From: Glycine soja
Taxonomy: Eukaryota > Streptophyta > Magnoliopsida > Fabales > Fabaceae
NCBI RefSeq assembly: GCF_004193775.1
Contig: NC_041004.1
Location: forward strand, 4,921,309 to 4,985,308
DNA: 64,000 nt
Direction: 5' to 3'
Shown: positions 19,350-31,400 of the stretch, piece by piece
Numbering within the stretch: the stretch's first letter is position 1
Layout: every line of letters begins with the position of its first letter
Notes under the pieces: generated by a model
Seen by the model: the letters and a program-made list of their open reading frames with translations, nothing else
The model's database searches: none
Told to the model about the DNA's origin: nothing
Position numbers and translations under genes: made by a program

Positions 19350-22300
19350 GGGATGGCCTGTCATGAACAAAGACGCAAAGATATTGCTCCAAGATGCGAT
19401 TCATGACCTCTGTTTGATCGTCCATCTGTGAGTGATAGGCAGTGCTCATTCGAAGCTTGGTTCCACTAAGGCGAAAAAGCTCCTCCAAAATTTGCTAATA
19501 AACAATGGATCCCGATCTGAAACCATGCTTTGTGGGAAGCCATGATGCTTACAAACTATGTCAAGAAATAAAAGGGCAGTCTTGTAAGCGGTATTGTGTG
19601 GCGATAGTGCCCTGAAATGGGCTCATTTTGAAAAGTTGTCCATGACAACCAGAATAATGATAAAGTCGTGAGACGGTGGTAGCCCAGTGATGAAGTTCAA
19701 AGAAACATCTTTCCAGATGGCTGAAGGAATAGGTAGGGGCGGGAGGAGACCTGCCAGCCTCTTGGTGTCATATTTTTTTTTGTTGACAAACAAGACACTA
19801 GGAGACAAAGCTACGAACATCTTCAAGGATGCGGGGCCAATCAAAGTTTTGCTGCAGGCGGTGGAAATTCTTAGTGACACCTATGTGTCCTGCAATAGTA
19901 AGCTGGTGAAATGTATTGCGAATGACAACCATATCCTTCCATTTCGAAAGAGAAGCTCGCGATAGACCTTGAGGTCAGGATGTTTGGTAGGATTTTGATG
20001 GACCTTGTCCAACAATGTTGTGTATTGGGTGTCTTTTAAAAGAGTATCCCGGAGTTGATCCAAGAAGACAAACTTAGGCACTGATAGGGAGTAAAATTGT
20101 GCTTCGTCTGGTGCCGCAATTCAGGATAATGCATCTCCCACGATATTCTAAGATCCTAACTTGTACTAGATAACATAATCATACCCTAGTATTTTGGACA
20201 AATAGATTTGCTGCTCAGGACTTTGAATAGCTTGGAACATAAGCTCTTTGAGGCTTCGGTGTTCTGTCAAAATGGTAAATGAATGGCCTAGTAGGTAGTG
20301 CCACCATTTTTGAACCGCGGCGATAATGGTGTGATATTCTCAGACATAGGCCGATGCAAGATGCAAATGCAGGCAAAGCATTTTGCTATAATAAGCAATT
20401 AGGTGAGAGTTATGTTGAAGGACTGTGTCTATAGCTCGTGATGAGGCGTCTATCTCTATAGTAAAAGAGGCAAAAAAGTCTGGTGCAACCAGAACAGGGG
20501 CCTCCGTGATCTTCCGTTTCAATTGTTCAAAGGTTGTTTGGTCTTTTTCAGACCATTGGAACTTGCCCTTACAAAGCATTGAAGTAAGTGGAGCAACGAG
20601 TGCGGCATAACCCTTAATAAAACGCTGGTAGAACCCGGTTAATCCCAAGAATCCACGTAGGGCATAAGGAGTGGACGGGGCTGGCTAGGTGAGCATAGCT
20701 TGGATTTTGTTGGGATCCAGAGCCACCCCGTACGTGAATGGAGACTATGTGGCCAAGATAATGTAACATCTATTGAACAAAGAGGAATTTGGATTGGCGC
20801 AAGAGAAATTGTGCCTGTGATAATGTCTATAGAACTTGCTTCAAGTGTTGGGCATGCGACTGCGAACAAGGGCTGTATATAAGGATATCATCGGAAAAAA
20901 TGGCGACAATCATTCGAAGAAATGGACGAAGGGTATCGTTCATAATGGCCTGGAATGTTGATGGTGCATTGCAGAGACCAAATGGCATGACCTTGAATTC
21001 ATAGTGGCCATGGTGAGTTCTGAAGCCTATCTTTTGGATATCGGAATCCGCCATTCGTATCTGGTGAAAGCCCCGTTTGAGGTCTAACTTGGAAAACCAA
21101 GATATGTGGCTCAATTCATCCAATAATTCGTCAATTATGGGCATGGGAAAATGATCTTTGATCGTTACAGCTTTGAAGGCTCTGTAATCGACACAGCAGT
21201 GCCAGCTGCCGTCTTTCTGCTTGACAAGCAGATCAGAGAAGAAACAGGACTATGACTGGGTTTTATCAGTCCAACATTGAGCATCAAGGCAACTTGTTGT
21301 TTGATTTCATTTTTTGGAAATGTGGGTATCGATAGGGCTTGATGTTGACTAGGTTGGTCTTAGGGGTGAGGTGGATATGGTGTTAGATTGTGCAAGAGGG
21401 TGGTAGGTGGGTTGGTTCATAAAAGATTTCTAGAAATTGGATTATGATGGAGGTTATTTGGGGAGGTGTTGGTGTCTGGTGGGGGTGTGACGAGGAAGAG
21501 GAGGTATTGGACTGGGATAGTGATGCGGTGAGGGCGAAAAGGGAAGAAAGGCTTTGTGTTTGAGTCCATCTATTTAATTGTTGGACTGAAATGGAAGTTG
21601 TGTCCAAAGAACATTCGCGATAAGTGTTTTTGGCTGACCCAAAAGGAAAAATGACATCGCCAACGCCTTATAGTTTGTGGTGGCGGGCCTTAATTGTTTT
21701 AACCATTGAACGCCCAAGATAATGTCTGCATCGCTAATGGGCAAATGGAAGAGGTCAGTGACAAACGTGTGACCTTGGATGTATGAGGGCACTTGCCGAG
21801 AAGTAGTGGTGCAATCCAACATGTAGTCATCACTAACCATAACGCGCAGGGTGTCTGAAGGAGACACAGGAAAGTGAAGAAAGCGAGCAACGCGGGACTG
21901 GATAAAATTATGAGTACTACCCCTATCCATAGCATGTAAGCTGATTTGAGGAACTGGGTCAGGGTCGGGATCTGGATCTGGAGGGTCGAAGTTGTCTGAG
22001 GGTAAGGAAGGGGCATCGGGACTTGATGCGAAGGGACCAACATCCTTGTCGGTAATTTGAAAGTGCAATTGAGGTTTACAACGATGGCCAGGTCATCATA
22101 GTGATAACAAAGGTCATGGTCACGCCGAAGAGCCATTTCCTCATAGGAGAGACATTTGAAGGGGATTTTTGGGGCTAGAGTTGTGTTTGGTTTAGGAAAA
22201 TGAGAGCTGGGGTTTGCGGGTGCTTGGTAACGAGGCGATGTTGGGGAGTAATAGTTTTGATGGTGGCCAAGGAGTTTGGTTTCCTGGAGCTTTCCCAGGG

Positions 22301-22802
22301 TCACGGCTAGTGTCAACGAAGAGGGTTGAAGGGCTTACACCTTGCGACGCAAGCTTGAGGTCAAACCGGAGATGAAACAACCTAAAAGAAAGGATGGGGC
22401 AAGGCCAAAAATTCTATTGGCAAGGCGTTTGAACTTTGTATGATAATCATTGATGGAGCCTTGTTGCTATAGTTTGAACAAGGTACCGGAAGGATCATCG
22501 TAATATGTTGGGGCAAAGTGCGACTCAAGAGCTTCGTGCATGCCTGTCCAATATGTGAGGAAACCATTTCTCAACATCCATTGGTACCAGCACAAAGTCG
22601 GGCCCTCCATGTAAAAAGAGGCGACCGTAAGGTGTTCATGGTCTGGGATCCCTTGGTAGTCGAAGAACTGCGAAGCTTTGAAGATCCAACCAATGGGATC
22701 ATGTCCATCAAAACGTGGTACGTCCAGTTTCATATGGGGCCGCGAAGAGGATGGTGAAGCTGGTATTGGAGAGGAAGGAGGAGAAAGAGGAACGGTGGTC
22801 AT
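19350..22802 (-). pseudogene. Broken gag-pol of gypsy A2
   Basis: Decayed polyprotein paralogous to that of A1. Gag starts near 22802 (MTTVPLSPP...) with VPRFDGHDPIGWIF and WYQWM. A protease-like domain with DRGSTHNF lies at about 21910-21935. Reverse transcriptase, RNase H and integrase follow toward lower coordinates. Frame breaks separate nearly every domain. The protease aspartate context is DRGST rather than the usual DSGST seen in gypsy B. Confidence 0.85.
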
Positions 22803-23494
22803 AGCATATAAATGGAATCGAACTTAGCATTCGTGGTGTCTTGGATTTGCGCAAGGTTTTGTGTAAGAGTAGACTAGCCCTAGGTTAGGAAAGTGACTGC
22901 CTCTTCCAATCGGTCAATGACAGCCTGCTTGGTATTATGTTCTGAGGGTGACACAGGGGCAGGTCGGACCAGTTGTTAGGGTCCTGTACTACATGTGGAA
23001 GAAAACTACAAAGATAGATGGGGTAAAATTTTGTTCTGCCTTCATTATCATTCATACTCCCTTATTTATACAAAGATTGTTGCACCAAAAGTTATAACAA
23101 ACTTTGGCTCGTAGTGCTAACAGATTCATAACAACATGTATTTTCTTTTATTATAATAACTAACTAAATGGGAGGGATAGTGGAAATAGGTAGTGGGCTG
23201 GGGCGGACCCATGCTGAGGCAGAGTGTGGCTATAGCCACACCAGAATTTTTAAGTTTTTTTTTTTTGGGTTTCAAAACGATGTCATTTTGATTAATAGGT
23301 TTTTTAAAAATAAATCTTCCTTCTCTCTCTTGTTCATTGTTGTTGTGCTGCATGACCTAGGGTTCCTTCTCTCTCTCATTCGCGGTGAACTGCGCCTCTT
23401 CTTCCACTGCGTCGTGCACTGCCGGCGCCGCTGCCCCTCTCGGCCTCTCCACAACTCCGCCTTTTCCCTTCCACCGTTCCACGGCTTTGTTGAG

Positions 23495-24806
23495 GTAAGG
23501 TTTCCATGAAATAGCTTAGATTATTAACAGCCTTGATTATGAATTGTTGAAAACAAATCCAGGAATTAGGCCTCCAAAAATAGCTTAGATTATTAACAGC
23601 CTTGCTCCTACTGATCATCATATGCCTTCCTTTTTCTTAGAAATATTGAGTTATTAACAAAGAGTGTAACGGGGTTTATCTTTAGTGCATTTCTTATCAT
23701 ACTGAGCCTGGCATAAATAACCTGCCTGGGTAAACTTTATATACATTATGATGTATTGCAACATTACCTGGGCCTATTTTCTGATGTGCGATGATTATTA
23801 AAATCCAATATTACCTTAGGCTTAATACAATTTTCCTGATCTACTTTCATGTTTAAATTGACTTTTTATTTTCTTTGTTATAAAAGCTTAGAGCTCTTAT
23901 TTCAATATTTTGATAGTTTTCTTGGGTGCATTGAAAATAATGCTCCAAAACTCCTTTCTATTACTATTACATTTCACATTGCACATCTTGTAATTTATAA
24001 AGAGCATGTGAACAGAGCATTTAGAACATTTAAATCTTTTGAACTTTTATTTTTGTAATGATGCAATCAGTAAAGGATAAACCTCTTAATTTAAATATCA
24101 TACTTTTTTTTATGTTGATGTTAACTGATGGCATGCCTTGTTGGACTCCTTTCTTGTTTAACTCTTGAGCTAATATCATCACAACTATTGACATAATATT
24201 AATTGTAGGCATACTTAGTTATTTCTATCAATCCCAGATAGCAGACGCATAGCAGCTGACACCAAAATTGTTATAGTAGTATAATTGATAGTGCATAACA
24301 ATATGACTGCTATATTCAAAATTTTTATACAATTTATATAATTCATACTAACTATATATAAAAATTCTCAAATTAAAAACAATAAAAATAAAAAATCTTA
24401 ACTTGTTCATAATTAACAATAAAAAGTTATAGGTCTTAGCTCTTAAAACAAACATACTAGCAAAATTGTTACAACGGATGCCATGACTAACCAAAGAGAG
24501 AGAGAGAGAGAGAACAAAGGAGTAAAGAGTGTTGAGTTTAATCCATTCCCTTATTTATGCTTTCATGAAGGAATTGGAAAATCTAGTTGTTGAGATAGGC
24601 ATTTTATCAATAAGAAAATTGTTTTTGCTCTGTCCATTTTGTTTCTTTTTTCTTCCTCTTTCAAGGACTTGGTCCTTTTCCTTTTTCACCAGATAAACTT
24701 CAAAATTCAACTTCTTGTAATGAATTATTAATGCACAGCTAAAGATAACAATGGCTTTGAGTTAGATAATTAACTAATTTTACTGGTTTCATTGTCTCTT
24801 TATAGG
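23495..24806 (+). other. Probable 5' UTR intron of the hAT transposase
   Basis: A GTAAGG donor follows GTTGAG at about 23494, after a CT-rich, GC-rich leader (23320-23494). An acceptor TTTATAG ends just before the transposase ATG. Between them lies non-coding AT-rich DNA, including a GA microsatellite at 24494-24513 and a templated duplication at 23511-23604. Splicing is inferred from consensus sites only. Confidence 0.5.
23511..23604 (+). repeat. Direct repeat flanking a copied piece of transposase exon
   Basis: A 25-base sequence beginning ATAGCTTAGATT occurs at 23511-23535 and again at 23580-23604. Between the copies, 23536-23577 matches transposase coding sequence 24910-24951 at 40 of 42 positions. 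It looks like templated filler DNA made during break repair, the source lying about 1.3 kb downstream. Confidence 0.85.
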
Positions 24807-27162
24807 ATGAAGAAATTTTTTCCTGTGTTTTCTAGAGACAAATCTACTTCTTCGGTAAATCTAGAAGCATCAGAAACTCAACATCCAAGTGAGAGTATTA
24901 AAGTTGTTGATTATGAATTGTTGGAAACAGATCCAGGAATTAGGCCTCCAATTTCAAGCTATCATCCTGACATCCAAAATGAGGTAAGGAAAGCTTATTT
25001 AAAAATAGGTCATCATCAACCTCCTCATAATTTTGTTTACCCTTGGTCTCTTAAAGGTAATCAAAGACGTAGATTTTGCAAAAATTGGTTTGATTTGTAT
25101 GATTGGATTGATTATAGTGAATCTAAGGACCTAGCATTTTGTTTGCCATGTTTTTTGTTTAAGAATGTCTCTAAATATGGGGGAGATCACTTTGTGACCG
25201 AGGGGTTTAGTGATTGGAAGAATTCTCAAAGATTGGCTAATCATGCTACTTCTTCCAATAGTCATGTTGATTGTGTGCATATGAGTTATGCTCTCATGAA
25301 CCCAAACCAAAGCATTAAGGCTGCATTTGTTAATCAAGCTAAACAAATGAATTCCGAATATCGTGTTCGTGTAAACACATCTCTTATAGCTACTAAGTTT
25401 CTTTTGAGGTGTGGCATGCCATTTAGAGGGAGTGACGAGTCCTTTAACTCTTTATTTAAGGGGTCATTTCTTGAGTTGGTGGACACTTTAAAGGAAATTA
25501 ACCTAGAGATAGCTAATGTAATTGATTGTACTCCGGGCAATAACTTTATGACTGCTCCTACGATTCAAAAGGATCTTGTTGTTGCTTGTGCATGTGAAAT
25601 AACTCAACAAATTGTATGTGATATTGCGGATGATGTATTTTGTGTTTTGATTGATGAATCCGGTGATGTTGCTGGTAAAGAACAAATGGTTGTTGTTATT
25701 CGCTATGTTAATAGTGAAGGTTTTGTAAAAGAAAGGTTTCTTGGGATTGTTAGTGTTAAAGAAACAAGTGCTAAGTCACTGAAGGAGGCACTTGAGAAGT
25801 TGTTGTCTATTAATGGCTTGAGTTTATCTAGCATAAGGGGGCAAGGATATGATGGAGCTAGCAATATACGAGGTAAGTTTGGTGGTTTGAGAACTTTAAT
25901 TCAAAATGAAAATCCATCTGCTTATTATGTGCATTGTTTTGCCCATCAACTTCAATTGGCACTTGTTGCATGTGCTAAGACTCACAAAGATGTTAGTGGT
26001 TTTTTCGGTAAGGTCAATATGCTTGTTAATTTCATACGGTCTTCTAATAAGAGACAAGAATTGCTTCGGGACAAACAAGTATCTCAATTTGCTAAATTGA
26101 TTGAAGAGGGTCAGATAGAGACTGGTAGTGGATTAAATCAAAAATCGTCTATTGCTAGAGCGGGTGACACTCGTTGGGTTCCCACTTTAGGACTCTCACT
26201 AGTTTGATGACTATATATGGTGCCATTATTGAGGTACTTGAAGAAGTCGGAAAAGATACGTCATTTGAAAATATGGTGAAACTATGCTTTTGCTAGATGT
26301 GCTTCAGTCCTTTGATTTTATTTTCATGTTATACATGATGGTTGAGATTTTAGGATTTACAAATGATTTAAATATAGCGCTACAAAAGTGTGATCAAGAT
26401 CTTTTGAATGCTTTATCACTTGTCAAAGCCACCAAAGAAGAATTACAAGAAATGAGGAATAATGGATGGGAAAAACTTATATCTAAGTTTATGGAAATTT
26501 GCAATAAGCATGATATTGATATGCCTGATTTGGATGCACCGTATGTGCAAGGGAAGAAACCTAGATGACATGCTACCACTTCTAGTGTTTCTAATTTGCA
26601 TCATTATAAGCATGATTGTTTATTTAGTGTTTTAGATTTGCAGTTGCATGAGCTCAATGCTAGGTTTGATGAAGAGAATACTGAACGTTTACAATGTGTT
26701 TCATGTTTGAGTCCCTCATCATCATTTGAAGATTTTGATGTGAAAAAATTGTTGAGGAAAGTTGAACTTTATCCAAATGATTTTGTAGATGTGCCGGAAG
26801 TGGTGGTGCGACATCAGCTTCAGAATTATGTTAAAAATGTTCGATGTGATCCAAAATTTGCAAAGTTAAATGGACTTTCAGACCTTTGTGCAAAGCTTGT
26901 GGAAACAAAAAAGTGCAACACATTTGATATAGTTTATAGGCTTCTGAAGTTGGCTTTAATCTTGCCGGTAGCAACTGCAAGCGTGGAACGTGTTTTTTTA
27001 ACTATAAAGTTTGTGAAGAGTCAGCTATGTAACAAAATGGGTGATCAATGGTAAAATGATCGTCTTGTAACTTTTATAGAAAGAGATGTTCTTGAAACAA
27101 TCAACAATGATGTTATTTTAGCTCATTTTCAAAAAATGGGTAGTAGACGATTTTCATTGTAA
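24807..27162 (+). pseudogene. hAT transposase with TTF zinc finger and DUF4371, broken
   Basis: Transposase-like gene of the ZMYM1/TTF-type family common in plants. ATG at 24807 follows a splice acceptor (tttatag). The first frame runs to 26207. It has RRRFCKNWFDLYDWIDYSESKDLAFCLPCFLF (TTF zinc-finger region, about residues 86-125; here quoted in two parts only as RRRFCKNW and LAFCLPCFLF for the key Cys residues) then a DUF4371-like core with LIDESGDVAGKEQM and GQGYDGASNIRGKFGGL (RNase H-fold catalytic region). A lost base in a G run near 26175 shifts the frame, a second shift lies near 26280, and stops follow at 26566-26568 and 27052-27054. The C-terminal dimerisation motif LPVATASVERVFLTIKFVKS is at about 26964-27025. 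The last stop is 27160-27162. Confidence 0.85.
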
Positions 27163-28081
27163 ATACATTTCATTAAACAACATTATTTCTTATTTTCAAT
27201 ATATTTTAGTCTATAATTTCTTTTATATTTTAGCCACACTGATATTTATTGTCTGGATCCGCCCCTGGTAGTGGACATAACAAAATAGATTTTACTGCTT
27301 GCTTAATAGCCTCAAACAATGTCATTGAAGCGTGTGAGTTTTCTTGTATTCCTTCTGGGCTTGCTATGGTCCAAATACTTGCTCCTCTTTTGCTCTTCTT
27401 GTTCCTGGATATCTGAACTGCTATCATATTTGGGGGAGTCAAACTAAATTTGTTGGGTCAATTGGGAATCTGGATGCCTCCCAAATTCAGAAGGGGACCT
27501 GGGAGCAAAGAACTTGTAGTGATTCAATATAAGTTTGCTTGCAAAGTGGCGGTGGCGGTTTCTGACATACTCAAATGCAACTTGCTGGTACCCTCTTCTC
27601 AGTTTCAGATATGGTCGCATTAATTCTTTCTGAAATGTGTAGCCCCTCTTCTATTTGACAAACGTCGAATTAGTGGAAGGATATTATGGCTATTGACTTG
27701 AATAGTAGCTAGTTCTCTGATGGTGTAATCCGGGAAATTTGAGATTGGGGCAGTTTTTGGAAGAATAGATTGGTGGGGGATTTCAATCTAAAAACATTTT
27801 TTGTAACATTATATCAAATTGCAAATAATACAGTCATCGGTTGATCAACAAAAAAATATTATTAATTTTTATAAAGGAAAAAAAAGTAACATATAATTCT
27901 TTCTTTTAAAGTAATTTTTTTTCCTTTAAATTTACTTTAGACTCCTTTCTTGTTGGGTCATGGGAGGAGGATATTGTTGTTCAACTGAGACAGCTTCTAT
28001 CTTCAGTCAAGTTGAGTGGGATAGGCTAGACTCTGGATCATGGGAACAGAATAATACTAGTTTTTTCACGGTGTTATCTGC

Positions 28082-28468
28082 TGTTAGCACCCAGGATAAT
28101 GAAGGCACCCACAGCAGCACCATGACTGGTAATGGACCCGATAACGCCACAACAAGACCCATACGCACAGTAACCAAACCCAGATATTTGCAGGATTATG
28201 TCAACTAAGATCCACGCCCACACTTACACGTAATGCATGTCAAGCACCAGTTTAGCACGTGTAGATAATCTGTTCAAGCTGTTAGAGTTGTTAGGATTTT
28301 ATTTCCGTTATGGCCGTTATGACAGTTAGCTTGTATTCCTCAGCAATATATAAGTTGCTGAATCTTCATGAAATAATAAGAACAAGCAGATTCAGGAACT
28401 TCAGGAGGTCCCTACCTCGAACCAGGGAACCACTATAGTCTCTCTCTCTCTCTCTCGTGCTCTTAACA
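28082..28468 (+). repeat. 5' LTR of gypsy B
   Basis: 387 bases, with a TC microsatellite near its end (28440-28456). It also contains a copy of the last 43 polyprotein codons, which end in a stop at 28206-28208. Confidence 0.95.
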
Positions 28469-28470
28469 AG

Positions 28471-28480
28471 TGGTCCGACC
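28471..28480 (+). promoter_or_regulatory. Gypsy B primer-binding site
   Basis: TGGTCCGACC, two bases after the LTR, shared with gypsy A and the non-autonomous element; gypsy C has TGGTCCAACC. It starts with the TGG expected opposite a tRNA CCA end. I cannot name the tRNA. Confidence 0.6.
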
Positions 28481-28499
28481 TGCCGCCGCTGCCATTGCC

Positions 28500-31400
28500 A
28501 TGGCCGAGCACGGAACCAGGAAAGCAACCACTGACCGCCTCGAAGACGCGATTGCGCGCCTCACCTCCAGCCAGGCAAACCTTAACGAGCGCTACACTGA
28601 TCTTTCCGGCAAGGTAGATTCCATTTTGGATCACCTCCGGTTACGTGATCTACAGCAGCACCCTCCTTCCGTCAGCAACATGAGCGCCCACCGCAACTTC
28701 GTGAAGCTCGATATTCCACGGTTCAATGGCCGTGACCCCCTTGGATGGATATTCAAGATGAACCAGCTGTTTCAATATCAGAACACCCCGGAGGAGGAAA
28801 GAATCACCGTGGCTTCGCTGTACCTCGATGGCGCCGCCCTTAGCTGGTATCAGTGGATGTTCACGAATGGTTTAATCTCATCGTGGCAAAGCTTCCTCGA
28901 CGCATTAGAGTCACGATTCGCCCCAACTTTCTATGATGATCCAAGAGGTGCCTTATTCAAGCTAGTTCAGCGAGGGTCCGTTAATGATTACTTAACGGAG
29001 TTTGAACGCTTAGCTAATCGCGTCACAGGATTACCTCCACCATTCTTACTAAGTTGTTTCATATCGGGTCTGAACCCCGAGCTCCGACGAGAAGTGTTGG
29101 CCCTCCAACCGATCTCCCTCCTCCAGGCCACTGCCCTCGCAAAATTGCAGGAAGATAAGTTGAAGGATAGAAGGTCTTTATCACAGCGTCCCCATCCGCC
29201 GCCGACATCTATTTCCCCGGCCAACCTCAGCACCAAACCAAAGACCCCTTACGTCCAACGAACTCCGGAGGAGATGGCGTTTCGCAGGGAAAGAGGCTTG
29301 TGCTACAACTGTGACGACAAATGGAGCTCAGGTCACCGTTGCAAGGGAAGGATCTTACTCTTCGTTGCTGACGATGTCACACAAGATTCCGGCGAACCAG
29401 GTATCACTAATAATACCATTGACTTTGACGATAATCTGAGCAACCCTGACCCTACATCAGACTCTAGTTCCCCCCATATTAGCCTTCACGCCATGGCAGG
29501 GTCACCTTCACCGGAAACTTTTCGAGTTTACGGCACCATTCGAAGCGCACGAATCACGGTCCTAATCGATAGTGGGAGTACCCACAATTTTCTTCAACCT
29601 CGAGTCGCAAGCTTCCTCCATCTTGCCACTGAAAGCACTCAACCTTTACGAGTCCTCGTGGGCAATGGTTCCACTCTAGATTGTGATAAGCGTTGTCCTG
29701 ACACACCGTTGACTATTCAGGGCCATTCGTTTCCGGTAACTTTCCATCTCCTGCACATCAGTGGCGCGGATGCCGTTCTGGGCGTTGACTGGTAACGGCA
29801 ATTCGGCCCCATCACCACAAACTATGCTGACTTCATGATGCGATTCACACACCAGGGGCAGGAAATCTCCTTGCAAGCCGATGTCGCCACCAAACCCGAA
29901 CCAGCATCAGCAAACCAAGTAAAACGTATGCTTCACACAGGTTCGACTTTTGCTTTATTCCACTTATGCATTCTTGACTCTAATCCCACAGATTCAACTA
30001 CCAACCTTCTCTCCCCTATAATCAAACCCATCGCCGAACTTCTTCTCCGATACGACCAACTCTTCCAACCACCGAAACACTTACCCCCATCATGAGAAGT
30101 GAACCATCGCATTCCTCTCCTTCCGTCCACCGCCCCAGTTAATGTACGGACTTACAGATACCCACATTTTCAGAAGGCGGAAATCGAGCGACAAGTTGTA
30201 GAGCTGTTATCCGATGGGTTAATCAGGCCAAGCACAAGCCCGTATTCATCTCCGGTCCTCTTGGTAAAGAAGAAGGACGGAACATGGCGGCTGTGTGTAG
30301 ACTATCGGTCCCTTAACTCAGTAACCGTACGCAACAGGTTTCCAATACCTACCATCGAGGAACTACTGGACGAATTAGGCCACGCTTCATGGTTCACTAA
30401 ACTTGATCTCAGGCAAGGATTTCATCAAATCCTTATGAACGAAGCCGACATCGAGAAAACTGCGTTTAGAACGCACCATGGGCACTATGAATACATGGTG
30501 ATGCCCTTTGGGTTATGTAATGCGCCTTCAACTTTTCAGGCAGCAATGAACCACCTTCTCGCACCATTTCTACGGCGTTTCGCAGCGGTGTTTTTTGACG
30601 ATATTCTCGTCTACAGCGAATCACTCTCCTCTCACGTCCAACACCTTGATCTCATCTTTCAGGCACTACTACGAGGTGAGTTCTACCTAAAGCGCACTAA
30701 ATGTTTCTTCGCTCAGAGGGAATTAGAGTACCTCGGCCATGTAGTTTCCGGTAAGGGAGTAACTCCAGAACCATCTAAAGTCAGGGCCATCACACAGTGG
30801 CCAATTCCCGCAACCGCCAGGGACCTCCAGGCCTTCCTCGGGTTAATCGGGTTTTATCGGAAATTCGTACGCAACTATGCCGCCATCACAGCCCCCCTAA
30901 CGAGTCTTCTGTGTAAGGATGCATTCGAATGGTCCATTGAATCCCAAGAAGCCTTCAACAAGCTCAAATCCGCAATGTCCGATACTCCGGTATTAGCTCT
31001 TCCCGACTTCAGCAAACCATTCGTGGTCGAGACTGACGCTTCAGGTACAGCCATGGGGGCCGTTCTCACCCAAGCAGGTCACCCACTGGCATTCTTCAGT
31101 AAGAACTTCGCCCCTAAGCTACTAACTGCATCGACATATGTGAGAGAGCTACACGCTATCACTTCTGCGGTACGCAAATGGAGGCAATACCTCCTTGGAA
31201 GCACCTTCACCATTCTTACTGATCACAAAAGCCTCCGAAAGCTTATGACACAGGTGATTCAAACACCTGAACAACACTATTACCTATCTAAATTGCTGGG
31301 TTTCAACTACACCATACAGTATAAAACAGGAGCCTCCAACGTAGTCGCAGACGCGCTCTCCCGCCGACCACCAGAGCCCAGTCAGCTTTTCGTGCTATCA

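Larger units (their letters stand above)
23198..27267 (+). mobile_element. hAT transposon inserted in gypsy A2 LTR
   Basis: A 4,070-base DNA transposon. Terminal inverted repeats begin CTGGGGCGGACCC at the left and CAGGGGCGGATCC at the right (reverse complement). The 8-base target duplication is gtagtggg at 23190-23197 and gtagtgga at 27268-27275, one mismatch. Eight-base duplications and this terminal sequence are hAT hallmarks. The sister LTR in unit 1 has the uninterrupted site at 7269-7276. The element encodes a broken TTF-type zinc finger and hAT-dimerisation transposase, so it derives from an autonomous element but cannot now make the whole protein. Confidence 0.92.
18680..27426 (-). 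mobile_element. Degenerate Ty3/gypsy element, copy A2 (split by hAT)
   Basis: Second copy of gypsy A, carried by the segmental duplication. Left LTR is 18680-19052; right LTR is 22974-23197 plus 27268-27426, split by the hAT element. Duplication gattt at 18675-18679 matches tattt at 27427-27431 with one change. Best-preserved parts are reverse transcriptase at 20827-21144 ([36 protein letters not shown]), RNase H at 20340-20648 and protease at 21574-22068 (DRGSTHNFI and ISDADIILGVQWL). The element was already dead before the duplication. Without the hAT it would be about 4.7 kb. Confidence 0.92.
22974..27426 (-). repeat. 5' LTR of gypsy A2, interrupted
   Basis: LTR segments 22974-23197 and 27268-27426 are contiguous in the sister copy (7055-7427). 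The gap is exactly the hAT element plus one copy of its target duplication. The primer-binding site TGGTCCGACC is at 22962-22971 on the minus strand. Confidence 0.85.

Noticed and set aside
23168..23509. Protein-coding gene in the left part of the hAT element
   Set aside because: It starts outside the element, crosses the inverted repeat and has no domain. A 5' leader followed by an intron explains it better.
27960..28208. Small gene at 27960-28208
   Set aside because: It joins LINE relic sequence to the start of the gypsy B LTR; the tail is the LTR copy of the polyprotein end.
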